NCBI GenBank assembly: GCA_963556695.1
Contig: CAUWAG010000004.1
Span: 1,116,001 to 1,180,000 of the forward strand
Length of the DNA: 64,000 nt
Direction of reading: 5' to 3'
Source: Anthostomella pinea
Lineage: Eukaryota; Ascomycota; Sordariomycetes; Xylariales; Xylariaceae
In this document: in pieces, positions 46,979 through 58,200 of the stretch
Layout of the letters: every line of letters starts with the position of its first letter
Numbering within the stretch: position 1 is the stretch's first letter
Position numbers and translations under genes: made by a program
The notes under the pieces: generated by a model
What the model was told of the DNA's origin: nothing
The model's database searches: none
The model's input: only the letters and a program-made list of their open reading frames with translations

Positions 46979-48166
46979 TCAAGAAACCCTGTGATCCCAT
47001 TGCCTGCCACCTGGTCCTGGCCCACTCCTAGCCCAATCATTGTCGTGGTTCCGATTTCCCGGCGTCAGCGCGGTCTCACAAGCGAAATCCACGAGGTTGC
47101 CCTGGTTGGCTGCATGGACATTGGTGGCGTGGATATGAAAGCCGGGTCCGTGCGATGTCCCAAGTCTGAATCCGCGAGGCGCGTTACGGTATTCGTCCCC
47201 AACGCGACCAGTCACGCGGAATGTGGAATAAGAAGCGTAAGTTCCTGGCCTTTGCTGATTGTGAAAACCGGTTGGTGTAGGCCCGGGATTCGGGGCATGG
47301 CCGCCGCGTCCAGCTGGGTTGTCATCTTCTTCTTCCTCCTGGTTGGGCTCGTCTTCCGATGGATATGGAGAAGACTCGGGTGCGGGACTTGGGTTCCTGC
47401 GTACCATGTCTCGAACCTCGTTCCTTTGGTTACTGGGATTATGGAGTTGTAGTTCTGATCGCTGAAGACTAGGGGTGCTGAGAAAGTCAAGTCCTCGCTG
47501 CTCGGTCGTCTTGTTGCGGGGAGTGAACTGTCGTATGTCTCTTGAATCGATGTCTGAATCGTCCTCGGGATGGATCACGTCAACAACATTGTTCCTGTGT
47601 CTTCTGAACCGACCGCTGCGTACTCCGGTTGCGGTCTTATTTTCCTGGTCCGAAGTCGGATAAGGCGCTTGGGCCCCAGCTCCCCATGCACTAGAGGGTT
47701 TCTCAGCCATGATCTTTGACTCTATTTGGGTGACGAGTCGTTGAGTATGGAGTAGCGTGCAACCCTGAATGCTGGCGACGTAGAGGATTAGGGTGGTCTT
47801 TTCCTGGTTGAGAACAACGAAATTTCTCGAGATGGCGTTCTCAGCCCGAGTTAAACTGTGAACTCGCCACAGACGTACAGGGAAGGATGCGGTGCTGCGC
47901 TGTGAGACCTTGTCTAGGAGATTTTGGATTTCCTCAAGCTTGGTTCGTACGGCCTGGAGGGGCTCTTCGAGCTTCGCCCAGTCTTGTGACTGTGACCGCT
48001 GGATTATAGATAGAACGGCTGCTAGTGACATGAGGTAGCTCTGTCTTTCAACAGTGCGCTGACGTATCACTCGGAAATCATCGCGGATGTCTTGGATGAC
48101 GGTGAGGAGGGTCGTCAGAGCTGAAGCCAGTTGCACGGTGCTGGCGATTGCGCCGAAGACTTCCAT
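46979..48166 (-). CDS. HeLo-like N-terminal domain protein, possible signalling/cell-death effector
   Basis: This is a single-exon frame of 395 aa. The first 160 residues (starting MEVFGAIASTVQLASALTTL) are helical and match the pattern of fungal HeLo-like / STAND N-terminal domains: a short hydrophobic N-terminal helix, then amphipathic helices ending in a basic, hydrophobic segment (ISRNFVVLNQEKTTLILYVA). In fungi such domains cap NLR-like receptors or act alone as membrane-active incompatibility effectors. The middle (about 170-310) is disordered, charged and acidic (EEEEDD). Near the end, HIHATNVHAANQGNLVDF resembles the loose x-N-x-A-x-x-x-G-N pattern of HET-s-type amyloid motifs; that is an inference by eye. 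There is no NACHT, NB-ARC or repeat domain. Domain call fairly confident, effector role uncertain. Confidence 0.65.
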   Translation of the reverse strand: MEVFGAIASTVQLASALTTLLTVIQDIRDDFRVIRQRTVERQSYLMSLAAVLSIIQRSQSQDWAKLEEPLQAVRTKLEEIQNLLDKVSQRSTASFPVRLWRVHSLTRAENAISRNFVVLNQEKTTLILYVASIQGCTLLHTQRLVTQIESKIMAEKPSSAWGAGAQAPYPTSDQENKTATGVRSGRFRRHRNNVVDVIHPEDDSDIDSRDIRQFTPRNKTTEQRGLDFLSTPSLQRSELQLHNPSNQRNEVRDMVRRNPSPAPESSPYPSEDEPNQEEEEDDNPAGRGGHAPNPGPTPTGFHNQQRPGTYASYSTFRVTGRVGDEYRNAPRGFRLGTSHGPGFHIHATNVHAANQGNLVDFACETALTPGNRNHDNDWARSGPGPGGRQWDHRVS

Positions 48167-48990
48167 CCCTCGTTAAATATGATAAACGCGACGGTTGAGC
48201 GCAATATCGAGCTGCTGCCATCTTCATGGGATTAAGGATTCTCATAGGACCCTGCCTGGTTGCCTCGTCTGACTGCTGGATTCTCATTGATCGCCTTGTA
48301 TAGTCTGGTCACCAGGCTGCCTTACGCCCGACGGCGCTTTGTGTGGTTACACAGCATGAACAGGGTCTTCAAGTTGCTAGAGCCTGCCTTAGGGCCTGCT
48401 GCATTGCATCCTTAGAAGTAGAAAACGCGGCAAATGAACGGAATGATCTACCTGGATTGGAGCCTCAAACTCCAACTACCGTCTGAGAGGATAACGCCAG
48501 GCCGCAGGCGCTCATGCATTCAAACAATTCGCCTACGGCCTTCTGACCTCCGAGGTTCCAATCCAGACGTGAATTTGCGGCTATCTATCGCTTTCCTTTG
48601 GCGAAGCCGAACGTGAGGGCATATATAATTTTGTTTTGCTGTCTGCAGTCTGCTCTCTGCTGCGGACTTGGACTCCACACGGTGTCCTCGCAAACACCAA
48701 CGCAGCCCATAGGGGTTCGGTGAATGTTTCAAAAATAACTGATACTCGCAATCCATCCCCGAGCTGAACCTTATCAGCCGCAGTAGAAATAGTCAGCCGC
48801 AGTGAAAACTAGGTCGGCGCGCGCTAGGGGAAGGCAGTGTAGATAGGAGCTGTCCCGCCCCTAATCATGACAGAGTAAGGTCTACAGCATCGAAACGCGT
48901 GCGGCCTCTCCTTCTCATTTTGTCCGCACTTCGACATTTCTGCAGAAACCATCATTTTGAATTGTCCACGACAAAATTTCGCTATACGCC
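48167..48990. other. Divergent intergenic region
   Basis: This lies between the 5' ends of the HeLo-like gene (minus) and the membrane-protein gene (plus). It should contain both promoters. The segments 48470-48560 include inverted matches (GAGCCTCAAACT and neighbouring GC-rich bases), but nothing I can name. Confidence 0.4.
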
Positions 48991-49647
48991 ATGGCCAACC
49001 AGAACAGTCAAGGGTTTAGCCACAGTCATGTTGAAGCAGACCACGTAGGGGCGAAGAACGAGCTCGGCACCAGGTCCCACAACGACTCGAGATCATACAA
49101 TATTCTGGGCCACCGGATACGGCAGAAGAAACTGATATGGATCATTTGCTGGGCAGTCACTGCTCTGACCATCGCCATCATCATCATCGTGGTCGTCCTC
49201 AAAGGCCTGGACGTGATCGGCTCCCAAAGCGGTTCTACCCCGTGAGTTCTGCCTGGAACAAGGCTACTCGAACGCATCCTAACGTAGGCTAGCAGTGAAT
49301 CGTCGATCCAGCCTACCTGGACTTCATCTCTGCCTGTAGGAGAGATCACCAGCCCATCGTCCGAATCGGTAACTTCTTCGTCTTCCGATCGTTCCGCCGG
49401 CAAAGCGACATCCACACCCTTCGACACAACCATGGTGACGACCACAGGTCCGGTAACATCTGCGCCATCCGTTGCTCCGACAAATAGGGTCGAGCTTCTT
49501 CTGTTGTCTAATGATTCCCACACGTGGCTCGAGACGTGCAGGTGGGGATGCCCGGGTTGGTACTGCGATACGTACGACAATTGTACGGACCCCTACGATT
49601 GCAAGACAGCATCGCACACTTGCGAGGGGAACTCGTTTGTCGTTTGA
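48991..49647 (+). CDS. Single-pass membrane protein with Cys-rich C-terminus
   Basis: Exon 1 is 48991-49241, the intron starts GTGAGT, and exon 2 starts at 49293 (or 49296, an equally good acceptor) and ends at 49647, about 201 aa. The N-terminal cytoplasmic part (about 45 residues) is followed by basic RIRQKK and one membrane span (LIWIICWAVTALTIAIIIIV). A Ser/Thr-rich stalk follows and then a Cys-rich end with six Cys (CRWGCPGWYCDTYDNC, then DCKTASHTC). The plan fits a type II cell-surface protein of fungi. No function is known to me. Expression is not shown by the sequence. Confidence 0.7.
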
Positions 49648-50996
49648 GTTACGGAGAAGGAAAGAAAAAACAGATTCCGTAACTTACACAGGCGCGCGGA
49701 TTACGTTCGGTTGCATGCCTCAGGACGAGCTCATATTGGCATAGGGAGTGGCTAGTCGTGGTCGAGTCGAGTCAAGTCTACCTCACTGGCGCGCGACCCG
49801 TTGTGTTGGTAAGCCCTTCCGAGTCAAGGTCACAACGGTGGGTGACATTAACGGTGGAGTCCGGATTCGTTTAGAAAGGTTGCATTTTGCTGCAAAGGCT
49901 CGATCGTCGCCGCTCTATTGTGAGGGTAGGCAAGCCTTACGGGTCATGGACCACCTCGATCACCCAACCTGGATCGATTGTTGGACCCAAATATACACCG
50001 TTCACACGACATTCAAAGGACATCATCTATAGATTACGATCATATACTAGACAGCATGTATAATAGGCTAGCATCGAGACACGGTCGCTCCCATCTTGGC
50101 GAGGAATACCGTGTAGTAACACTCTATGTTGCAGGCTATGAGAAAAGCGATAAGGCTACGGTAACATCAAGCCATTGCTGCTGGAGGGGGAAAACATGGA
50201 ACCTAACAGGCATGACTTCTCTCGCATACATGGGCAAACTGCCAGGCGGCCCAACATACACCCAATTCTAGCCAAAATTTGTATTAGCGAGATTTTCTCT
50301 CAAGGCAGACGTGAGTCGCGAACCATCAAGGACACCTCGATGCCCTGCCCCCCTCGATGCCTGGCCTTCTGGGCCGCGTGGCGAATGGGAAATGCGTCAG
50401 GCCACACTCAATACACGTGCCTCTGCGTCACCGCAGCAAGGTCGGTCAAGAATATTCCTCACCTCGGTAGGGAACAATACTTCGCTCCCTTCAGCCGTTC
50501 TGCCTTCCACGAGCGTCGCGGGGTCAGCGATGTGAACTGCCAATGAGAGACCACTCCTCCCCACCCCCCTTTTCCCGCCCATACCGCTCGCCACAAGCTA
50601 GGGGCGGTTCCTGCCCCCTACCTACGTCGCTTTCCGCTAACCGGGCAAGTCACGATTGGTCGATCCTCGCCATTGCTGACGGTGCCACACTGCCTACCTA
50701 GGTTCATCCACTTTGAAACCCCGACGCGCAGTGACCAAGCCTACCACTTGACAGCCTCGCCCCCAGGTGCACACTATACTTGCAGCACCTGATACCAACT
50801 CTGGCCCCTGATGTTTGGTAAGCATTCTCTCGAGCCAAGTGATTGGGGTACAGCGGCTTATGGACTCGTCTACCAGTGCTGGCGATACGGCGAAAGAGGA
50901 GGCTGAGTCAGATACACACATCTGACCAGCCGGCACGGCATATGGGCAGAGCCAGCCGGCACACATTTGAATATATCTCGCAAAGGGGAAAGGTAC
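49648..50996. other. Intergenic, no gene recognised
   Basis: This is ordinary-composition sequence up to the solo LTR. Overlapping frames on both strands lack domain features. Confidence 0.4.
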
Positions 50997-51001
50997 GATG
51001 C

Positions 51002-51455
51002 TGTTACGAACCAACGAGGCGTACAGGGAATGAGGCCCGCTGGCAGGCCCAACAAGATGGACAGTAACTGGAAGAACCCGGGAGAACGCACGGGCCAAGG
51101 AAACGTCTAGGTCACGTGATCAAGACATCACGTGATGAATAGTTTGGATAGCGAGGTTATCCAACATATCCACCCCATCAGTGAAGGAGAGATTGGATAT
51201 ATAAGGATGGACATTTCCTAGCTAGACAGGTAGACAGTCTCTACCTCAGTGATCAATCTAAGCATCTTAGCCAACCCTAAGGTGGGAGAAATCTCCTGAC
51301 GACTCGACTATACAGTGATCCCCTGGATCAGACCAAGCCCCAGCATCTGAGTGTCTTCTAGTTGACAGAAGCCTCTATTGTCCTTTGTGTTGACTTACCT
51401 CAGAACATAAACCCTATAGAACCCTTTAGCCTTATAGGCTAGACGGCTCGTCACA
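51002..51455 (+). mobile_element. Solo LTR with 5-bp target duplication
   Basis: This is a 454-bp unit starting TGTTACGAACC and ending GGCTCGTCACA (TG..CA ends). It is flanked on both sides by GATGC (50997-51001 and 51456-51460), a 5-bp duplication typical of LTR retrotransposons. Inside is TATATAAGG (about 51199-51207), a good core promoter, followed by the transcribed part. The LTR carries CACGTGA motifs near 51113-51135. No internal retrotransposon sequence is present, so an intact element was lost by recombination between its LTRs. The superfamily (Copia or Gypsy) cannot be told from the LTR alone. Confidence 0.9.
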
Positions 51456-51460
51456 GATGC

Positions 51461-53262
51461 CCGGACGGTGACTAGATCCATCAACGGTATACCTCACTGA
51501 GCATCAACGCCTTAGCGGTGAGAAGTGTGTAAAGGGTTCACCACGTCAAAATGCCTTATTTCGCATTGCGGCAAAGAGGTGCTATAGCTTGAAGAGGGAT
51601 GAATTGGTGGTCAGCAGGGTTTATAGTCAGGAGGTGTATGCACCGGCTCTTATGCGTGGACACATGCCTGTTAATTCCATGTGGGAAGACCACCTTCGAC
51701 TATTGGATAGACTACCTATGCAGCGGAATTAAGGACAGGTTCAGCCTCTACAGACAATACCGTGGGTGGGAGGAGGTATCCAGGCGCTAGGCGTCTACGC
51801 ATGGCCGGGCGTCCCAGTTCTGGGAATGTGCCAGCCAAAGTTCATGTAACAATAAACCATCTTGTACGGTAGACCACGTCAATAGACACACCACCTTCCA
51901 CTGCGCCAACTCTTTCTCCAGGAGAACAAGAAAGAAAGAAAGGGGGAAAGGCGATCAGACGAGTCCCAGAAAGGAGGACGGCCAGGAGTTGTCTGAAACC
52001 ACCTTGCAAAACGATAAACCGATAGTCACGTGACCGAACTCATCAGGAAACCGCCAGCACTCAGAGTAGACAAGTAAAGAAAGGGGGGCAGAAAGTCAGG
52101 TCCGGCTGACACCGACACGATCCTGGGGGCGGTGCAGTGATCGACAAATCTCACGCCTTCATGGCCAAACCACCTACACGTTGCTCGTCAAGCTCGCAAG
52201 TCACTCCGACCCATTCTCAAGTGGTTCAAGCGTTAGGAGCGCCCAACAGAGAGGGGCCGATCTCCACCACTGACGGAGAGACCGACCTTCCTCCAGAGGG
52301 CGGTGAAGCCTTAACGATTTTGCCATATTCGTTCGCATGATCACGTGAAGGGTCTTCGTGATGCATAAATATTGAAACGTCAGTATGCAGATTGCTGGTG
52401 TCGGTGGCTAGACAACATCCCGTCTACCACCCAGGAAGCTCACCGTCAACTTCAGAGTCGCTCTCCATGCAGCGGGTTCGTTTACTAACAAAGATAAAGA
52501 GAAGGGGAGTTGCCTACATGCAGGCTTCCGCCTTGCTGACGATGTGCTCGTACGTTCCGACGTCGGAAGAGGAAGGTTGGCCATCGCTGTGGCTGGGTCT
52601 ACAGGCCCCAACTGGTGCGGAGTTTGGCACAACCTCTCAATTTGTGCTTTGGGTTCTGCATGGCGCTCGAAGGATGACAGGCGACGTATCGTCGCGCGGT
52701 TGATGTTCACTACATGTGCGGCTCCATCACGGATGCGGTCTTGGGATGACATACAGTCTACGGTCTAGTTGTGGTATACGCAGAGCGGAGTAAGGGTATT
52801 TCAGGCACATTCCCAAAACCGGAATAGGGGAGATGATCAGTGTCAGTCGGTACCTCCAAACATCAGCGCCGGGTTTGAGCATTGGGAATATCGTGTTCGA
52901 TTGATACATTGAATGAATATGTACGTAGCTCAATGGAAGAGGCGATGAATCGCACCACTGCGCATGTCTTGAGCTGCGCATTAGCGATGCTCGAATACCA
53001 CATGTACAGCATCCGGCAAGGCTTCTATCGTCTAACCTCTTCGAGGAGGGACACCTGGGAGCCTGCCGATTATATCCGCATTAGATACCATCCTCCAGAT
53101 CGCAAAAATGGTGGTCTGACAACCGTGTCCACCTCAGACAAGTGTCGCGTGCCGAATTCGACCTGAAAAAACGCCAGATCGTCCAGCGTCAAGCCCGGGA
53201 GTCTGCTGCACATTATCAGACTCCTCCAAGTAGTCGCATAGTTTCCCTGATGAGGTGGGCAT
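51461..53262. other. Intergenic, no gene recognised
   Basis: 1.8 kb without a supported gene. Short frames such as those near 51600, 52400 and 52880 lack protein character. A small purine tract (AAGAAAGAAAGAAAGGGGGAAAGG) lies near 51929-51950. Confidence 0.4.
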
Positions 53263-54798
53263 TTAGAGCAGCAAAGTGCCGACCAGGGTGAAGAAAGCCA
53301 CCACTCCAGTCACTGCGAACACGCTCATGTCCATGGGAGGGGCTGGTCTTCCACTACCACCATCCTTGGTTGAGGTCGCAGACACTGAACCAGAACCAGA
53401 ACCAGCGGAAGCAGTCCCAGTAGAAGTACCGCCGGCGTTCTGGGAGCCGTCACCTTTCAGACCGGGGCCAGTTCCAGCACCAGCGGACATGTACTATAAA
53501 CAGATTAGTGTCTCCTATTGCAAACGAGAGCATCGAAACCTACGCTGACGGCTTTCTCAGGAATAGCGGGAAGCGCGCTAGCACCGAAAGTCCCAATAGC
53601 CCAGACATCATCGATGGTCGGGCAAGCGGCCGAGGTGGTGGTGGATGTGGCTCCACCGTCACCGCTCGGGGGTGTGTACTTGGCCAACGCAGACTTGAAC
53701 TTGCTGTAGTCGGTATCCTCCTTCACCGTGTCGGAATCGCCGGAAAGTTCGACGATACCAAATGCGTTTCCTTCGACACTGTACTCGTACAGAAGACCAC
53801 CAGAGTATACACTGGTCATCTCGGTGTTCATCAACGCGCCCAGCTCGGAGAAGTCGCGGCCGCCGGCACCCGTTGTGCATCCATACTCGGAGAGGAAAAT
53901 GGGCAGTCCGTAGCCGGTGAAGTTCTTGACCTTCTGGTCCCAGCCGGATTCGGTGAATGAGGATGGCGAGCACCATGAGTAGTCGTTCTAGTCTCAGTTA
54001 GCATAGTGTAACAAAGCAATCGCTCAGGGGTACGACTCACGAATGCGAAGAAGTCGCTGCGCTCGTCGTCGCTTCCGCAGTTGAAGTAGTCGGCGGTCTG
54101 CTGGCGGTTCTGGCTCACATCGGCAGCGGAGTAACCGACGGGGATCTTGCGGTACTTCCTGGAGCTAATGTACTGTCGCATATCACGAGTTGTGGCCTTC
54201 ACGTAGGGGGCGGACTTGACCGATGCGGGAATATCGTTGATGACTTCGTTGCCGGAGAAGAAGGCAAGCGTGTTGTCATACTTCTGAAACTCGTCAATGG
54301 TAGCGAAGACACTCTGGAGGTAGACGTCGTTATACGAAGGGGCGGGATCGTCTCGGTTGATGGAGTATTTGGGGTTGTTGACATCCAAAACCAGATAGAT
54401 GCCGGCATCGCTGAGGGCCTGCATGCAGTGGCTGTGGTCGGCCGAGTTGTCGACTGAGTAAACACGAACAGTGTTGACGCCCAAGTCGGAAAAGTGCTTG
54501 ATGTCTCGATCGCAGACAGTGCTGTCGGCGAGGGGGTCCGCATTGTCCGAGGAACCACCAGGCTGGTAGTCGATGCCCCGGACGTAGAATCGATCTTTAC
54601 CGGCCCAGAAAGCTGTATATACGGGTTAGCATGCGGATCGTGGGCGGGCTAGGTGGTCGGATTGGAGGTACCATTGCCGGAGGCGGTGACGGTAGGAAGA
54701 GAGCTGGCTCGTCTAGGTAGCTCATTTTCAGTGGGCGTGGGCGAAGCGTGGACGAGGCTCGCCGCCGTCAGAGCGGACGCGAGAGCGAAGGAGCGCAT
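53263..54798 (-). CDS. GPI-anchored 1,3-beta-glucanosyltransferase, GH72 (Gas/Gel family)
   Basis: Four exons on the minus strand: 54798-54672, 54612-54041, 53987-53544 and 53493-53263. Phases and GT..AG junctions agree, giving 457 aa. There is a signal peptide (MRSFALASALTAASLVHAS), then FWAGKDRFYVRGIDYQPGG, the start of the GH72 catalytic domain. The predicted acid/base Glu is in FFSGNEVIND (about residue 165) and the nucleophile Glu in FLSEYGC (about residue 267). The spacing agrees with Glu161/Glu262 of yeast Gas1. There is no CBM43 domain, so it belongs to the group of Gas/Gel proteins with a Ser/Gly-rich stalk and a hydrophobic C-terminal tail for GPI attachment. The enzyme cuts and rejoins beta-1,3-glucan chains at the cell surface. 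An upstream ATG (54843) is in frame; the shorter start is preferred because it begins at the signal peptide. Confidence 0.94.
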
Positions 54799-57021
54799 GA
54801 TGACGATACGAGTGCTGGAGATCGAATTGACTTGGGCTGACAATGGATACCGATGTAGATAGCAACGAAGTTCCGTGGATCAAGCAGACGGTAGCTCAAC
54901 GATGGACTGGGTGAACAAGAAAAGACCGGAGATGGTCGAATTACAAGAATGAGTAAATAACCTAATTGGAAGCAACGATAGCGAGTGAGTTGCTGCCAAA
55001 AGGAAGGAAGAATATGGATTGCGAAGGGCAACAGCGAGTGTGTATTGACAGAGTTGAATGAAGGAAAGAAGAGAGCACGAGAGATCCTGATTCGGAGCAC
55101 GTCAAGAGAAATTAAACTAAATGCTATGCTAATGGTAATAGACCACTAGGGGATGGATCGTCGATGGCCTAAGCCAAGTGTAAATCAGGGGAGGGGTGTG
55201 TGCGTAACTGCCGGTGCGGGTGGCTTGCTTTCAATGTTCCTTGCACCTGGGCACCTAAATGTGAGACACGGATCTGGGAAGAGATTCAAAAACCGGGTTC
55301 CTGACCACAGCGGGGGGCGTGTCGCGTGTAAGTACTTAAATAAGACGGGAAGCCACACTGTCCGGCTGGATCAGCCCACACGGTCCATCTGGGCAAACAC
55401 TAGCGCATGGGACAGTGTTTATGCTTATACGAGATGGCCGCCGTTCCAAGGTCTGGACCGCTGCGCTGTCTCCTGAATGAGATGAGCTGGCGGGGGTGGA
55501 GATAGCGTTAATCCGTGATTCCATGGTGCAGCCATGCGGCTTGGCAGAAGTTGGTATCGTCATTGCGAATGCCACTTCGGGCCAATCGATGTGGCGGAGG
55601 GCAATGGGGCCGCCTAGGGGAACCCGGGAACATTTGAAGACCCCAGTGTGTCGGTGTGTCCAGCCAGTGGTGCTCTAAACTCTACAGCGCGTCAAGCGAC
55701 TCAAGCGTGTCGCCGACCCGACTTTCAAATTTGTTTACTTGCACTGCCACCCGCCAGTCGCCATGCGAAGCGGCCGAGCTTCGCTCTCCTTATAAAACAT
55801 GTTGCCCCGTCTTAATACACGAATGGGTAACTAGTTAGGCTATCATCGACTAATTGAAAAACAGGCTTGCTGCCATTGTTTCAAGAAGTCTCTCAGGACG
55901 ACCTCTTCCCGGTTTGTATAAGTGGGTTGGATGCTACATTGTTGACGACGATCACGACAGGCTGGCTTCCACATCAATGATAATTCCACTCAACCCACGT
56001 GCTTGGGCCCTTCTTGACATTGTTGTCTCCTTTCCCGATACCTTCCACGTCTATGCAGGATCATGCGATTTGCGACTATTGTTTATGCGGAGCATACATT
56101 GGGATCCTACCCAATTCCGGATGAGACAACGACGTAGATACAAGTTTAATATCCGTGCGACCAATCAACGCACCTCCAGGTAACGCGTCTCACTCAAGGG
56201 CAGGGCAGGGCATGGCGGGGGTCCAGCATACATGCTGCGAATCCAAGTCGATTACAGGAAAGAGTGAAAGCGGTTATGGGTTCCCAATACTACTTCGTAA
56301 CTGGATTCGTCCAAAGACTGCGACGGGACTCATCAGTTCGTATATACTTGGCGTGCTGTGGCGCAGACAATGAGTGTTAGCGACAGACTCCCGTGTAACG
56401 ATCCCGATGTGTTCCTCACAGAAGTCAAAAGCCCGCAACATCTAAGCATCGCGCACGCATTCGCATATCGCTCCCAGCGGGCCAGTCCGATGGTCGTCTT
56501 TTGCTCGAGACGCGCCGATGGTTGCATATTAGCCTCGAAGAGGCCGCGATCTGTGTGTGGGTGCGATTGTATTGTGCCCAACGGCGGTACCGACCAGCGG
56601 AGGGACGCCATTGATGGTGTCCACTCCGGGCGGCGCAGTCTTCTAGTGGCCGGCCGTACGTTTGCAAACGCCGGAGCCGTCGCTGATCACAGCCTGCACT
56701 ACACATCAACGCAACCCATCAGGCGTCCTCAAAACTAAAGGAGATCGTAGAAGGATTACGCTATCGCATTACCCCTTTCTATGAGTACGGCAGTCTGTGA
56801 GTACGGCAGCTTCTGAGAGCTTACTCACGAGTATCGAACCGCGGTGTGAGCCAGATGATTACACTCCTGGAGGCTCTGGGCTTCTTCGGGTCCAATAGAT
56901 TCGCAACAACACGTTCCTTACCTTGGCCACACGCTTGAGATGCCCGAGATATCCATACAGGTCTCCGTCGAAGTGCTCTCGCCTCAGGCCAGCCGTGTGG
57001 TGATGTCAACCGTCATGTGCC
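54799..57021. other. Intergenic, no gene recognised
   Basis: This is the 5' side of the GH72 gene, then about 2 kb without a supported gene. The frames near 55150, 55850 and 56360 show no domain features. The first 300 bp upstream of 54798 should hold the GH72 promoter. Confidence 0.4.
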
Positions 57022-57200
57022 AAACAGTGCGTGGATGGTTCATATGGATGATATTCGTGTATATTGGTGCTGAATCTGTTGTTGTGAAGTCTCTGTCGCT
57101 ACTACGTGGTCCCAAAATGCCCTCTTAGGCCCAGGCCTTGTTCAATGCACTGCCACCCCCTGACGCCACGGTGGCTTGCGTGCCATTCAACATGATGTCG
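57022..57200 (+). repeat. Dispersed repeat, related to 44613-44790
   Basis: Same strand and same block order as the 44613-44790 copy (AACAGTGCGT, ATGGTTCATATGG, TTGTTGTGAAGTCTCTGT, CCTGACGCCACGGTGGCTTG). The copies are diverged, with a small insertion in this one. This is probably an old transposon or LTR fragment. Confidence 0.7.
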
Positions 57201-58200
57201 GCAGACGGGCACGCAACAAGCAGGGCAGAAGTCGCGCACGCTTGCCAGATTATTCCGACCAAGTGGACTCTCTGCTTGTCGATTGCTGATCCGAGTTCTC
57301 CACTCTCGCTTTCGCGGTAGCCTTAACCGCGCTCGCCTTGTGGCTGACGTGAAAGTAGTTGTCGGGATGATGCCCAATGCCATGTTGTCAGTCAGTGTTG
57401 GGTTGTGTAGCTTCGTGTCGTGATACTGCGCGTCCTTGCCATGCCGCACCCAGGCGTCTGAGGTGTGGCGGATGATCGCCGCTGTTGTCGATTATGTCCT
57501 TGCCCAGTCCTACTAGTATCATAATGCTGTATTTGGCAGGTTGCTAAACTGCCACCAGCTTTGCAGCTCAGCACAGTGACGAGGACGCGAAAATGGTGGA
57601 AGGGTACGATGAAGGATCCGAGCATGTAGTAGGCGGTACAGCCTTTTCACTGCTTTGTGGTAACGAACCAGACGACGCATAGTTGCATGGGTTTCGAAAG
57701 GTCAGGATGAACGTAAAACCGGGAACCTTCATCGAGACGAATGATGTATTGACACTGCATATAATCTTTAGGCTGTCCAATACCTAATCTCTCGTGAATT
57801 TATATTCTCCCTAAGTCGTCCTAGTGACACAGACTGCGGTGACTCAACTTCGTACCTATACCGCCTGTGCGAATTCACCACGGTGCATGACAGGCGTATA
57901 TAATGTTGCAGAGTCGCCGCTGAACGGCGTCTGGGCCGGTACTCATACCAGATACCAGTGTAAGGCCTGAAATACACAGTCTACGCTATGGAGTTTGAAC
58001 AAGATTAAGGTGGCTTTTGGGGAATTTTTAGGAATATAAAATGGAAATCGCGCCCGGGAGCTTTCTCTCTTCCCCTAAATTCTGCACAGCCACGTACACT
58101 CCGACACACACGATCTTCCCGAACCAGCCAAAACGACACTATCTTCATATATCTCCTTGTAGTTACGCTTCTTCGGGGGCAAAATTACACGAAGCCTACC
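57201..58200. other. Intergenic, no gene recognised
   Basis: No gene is recognised. The last 150 bp contains the AATATAAAATGG element (about 58032-58043) and a pyrimidine-rich leader and probably acts as core promoter for the gene at 58201. Confidence 0.4.

Noticed and set aside
46979..48166. NLR receptor call for the HeLo-like gene
   Set aside because: There is no nucleotide-binding or repeat domain in the 395 residues, and no adjoining frame supplies one.
56358..56738. 126-aa plus-strand frame as a gene
   Set aside because: It has no domain, no intron support, an overlapping frame of similar length on the other strand, and no promoter signal.
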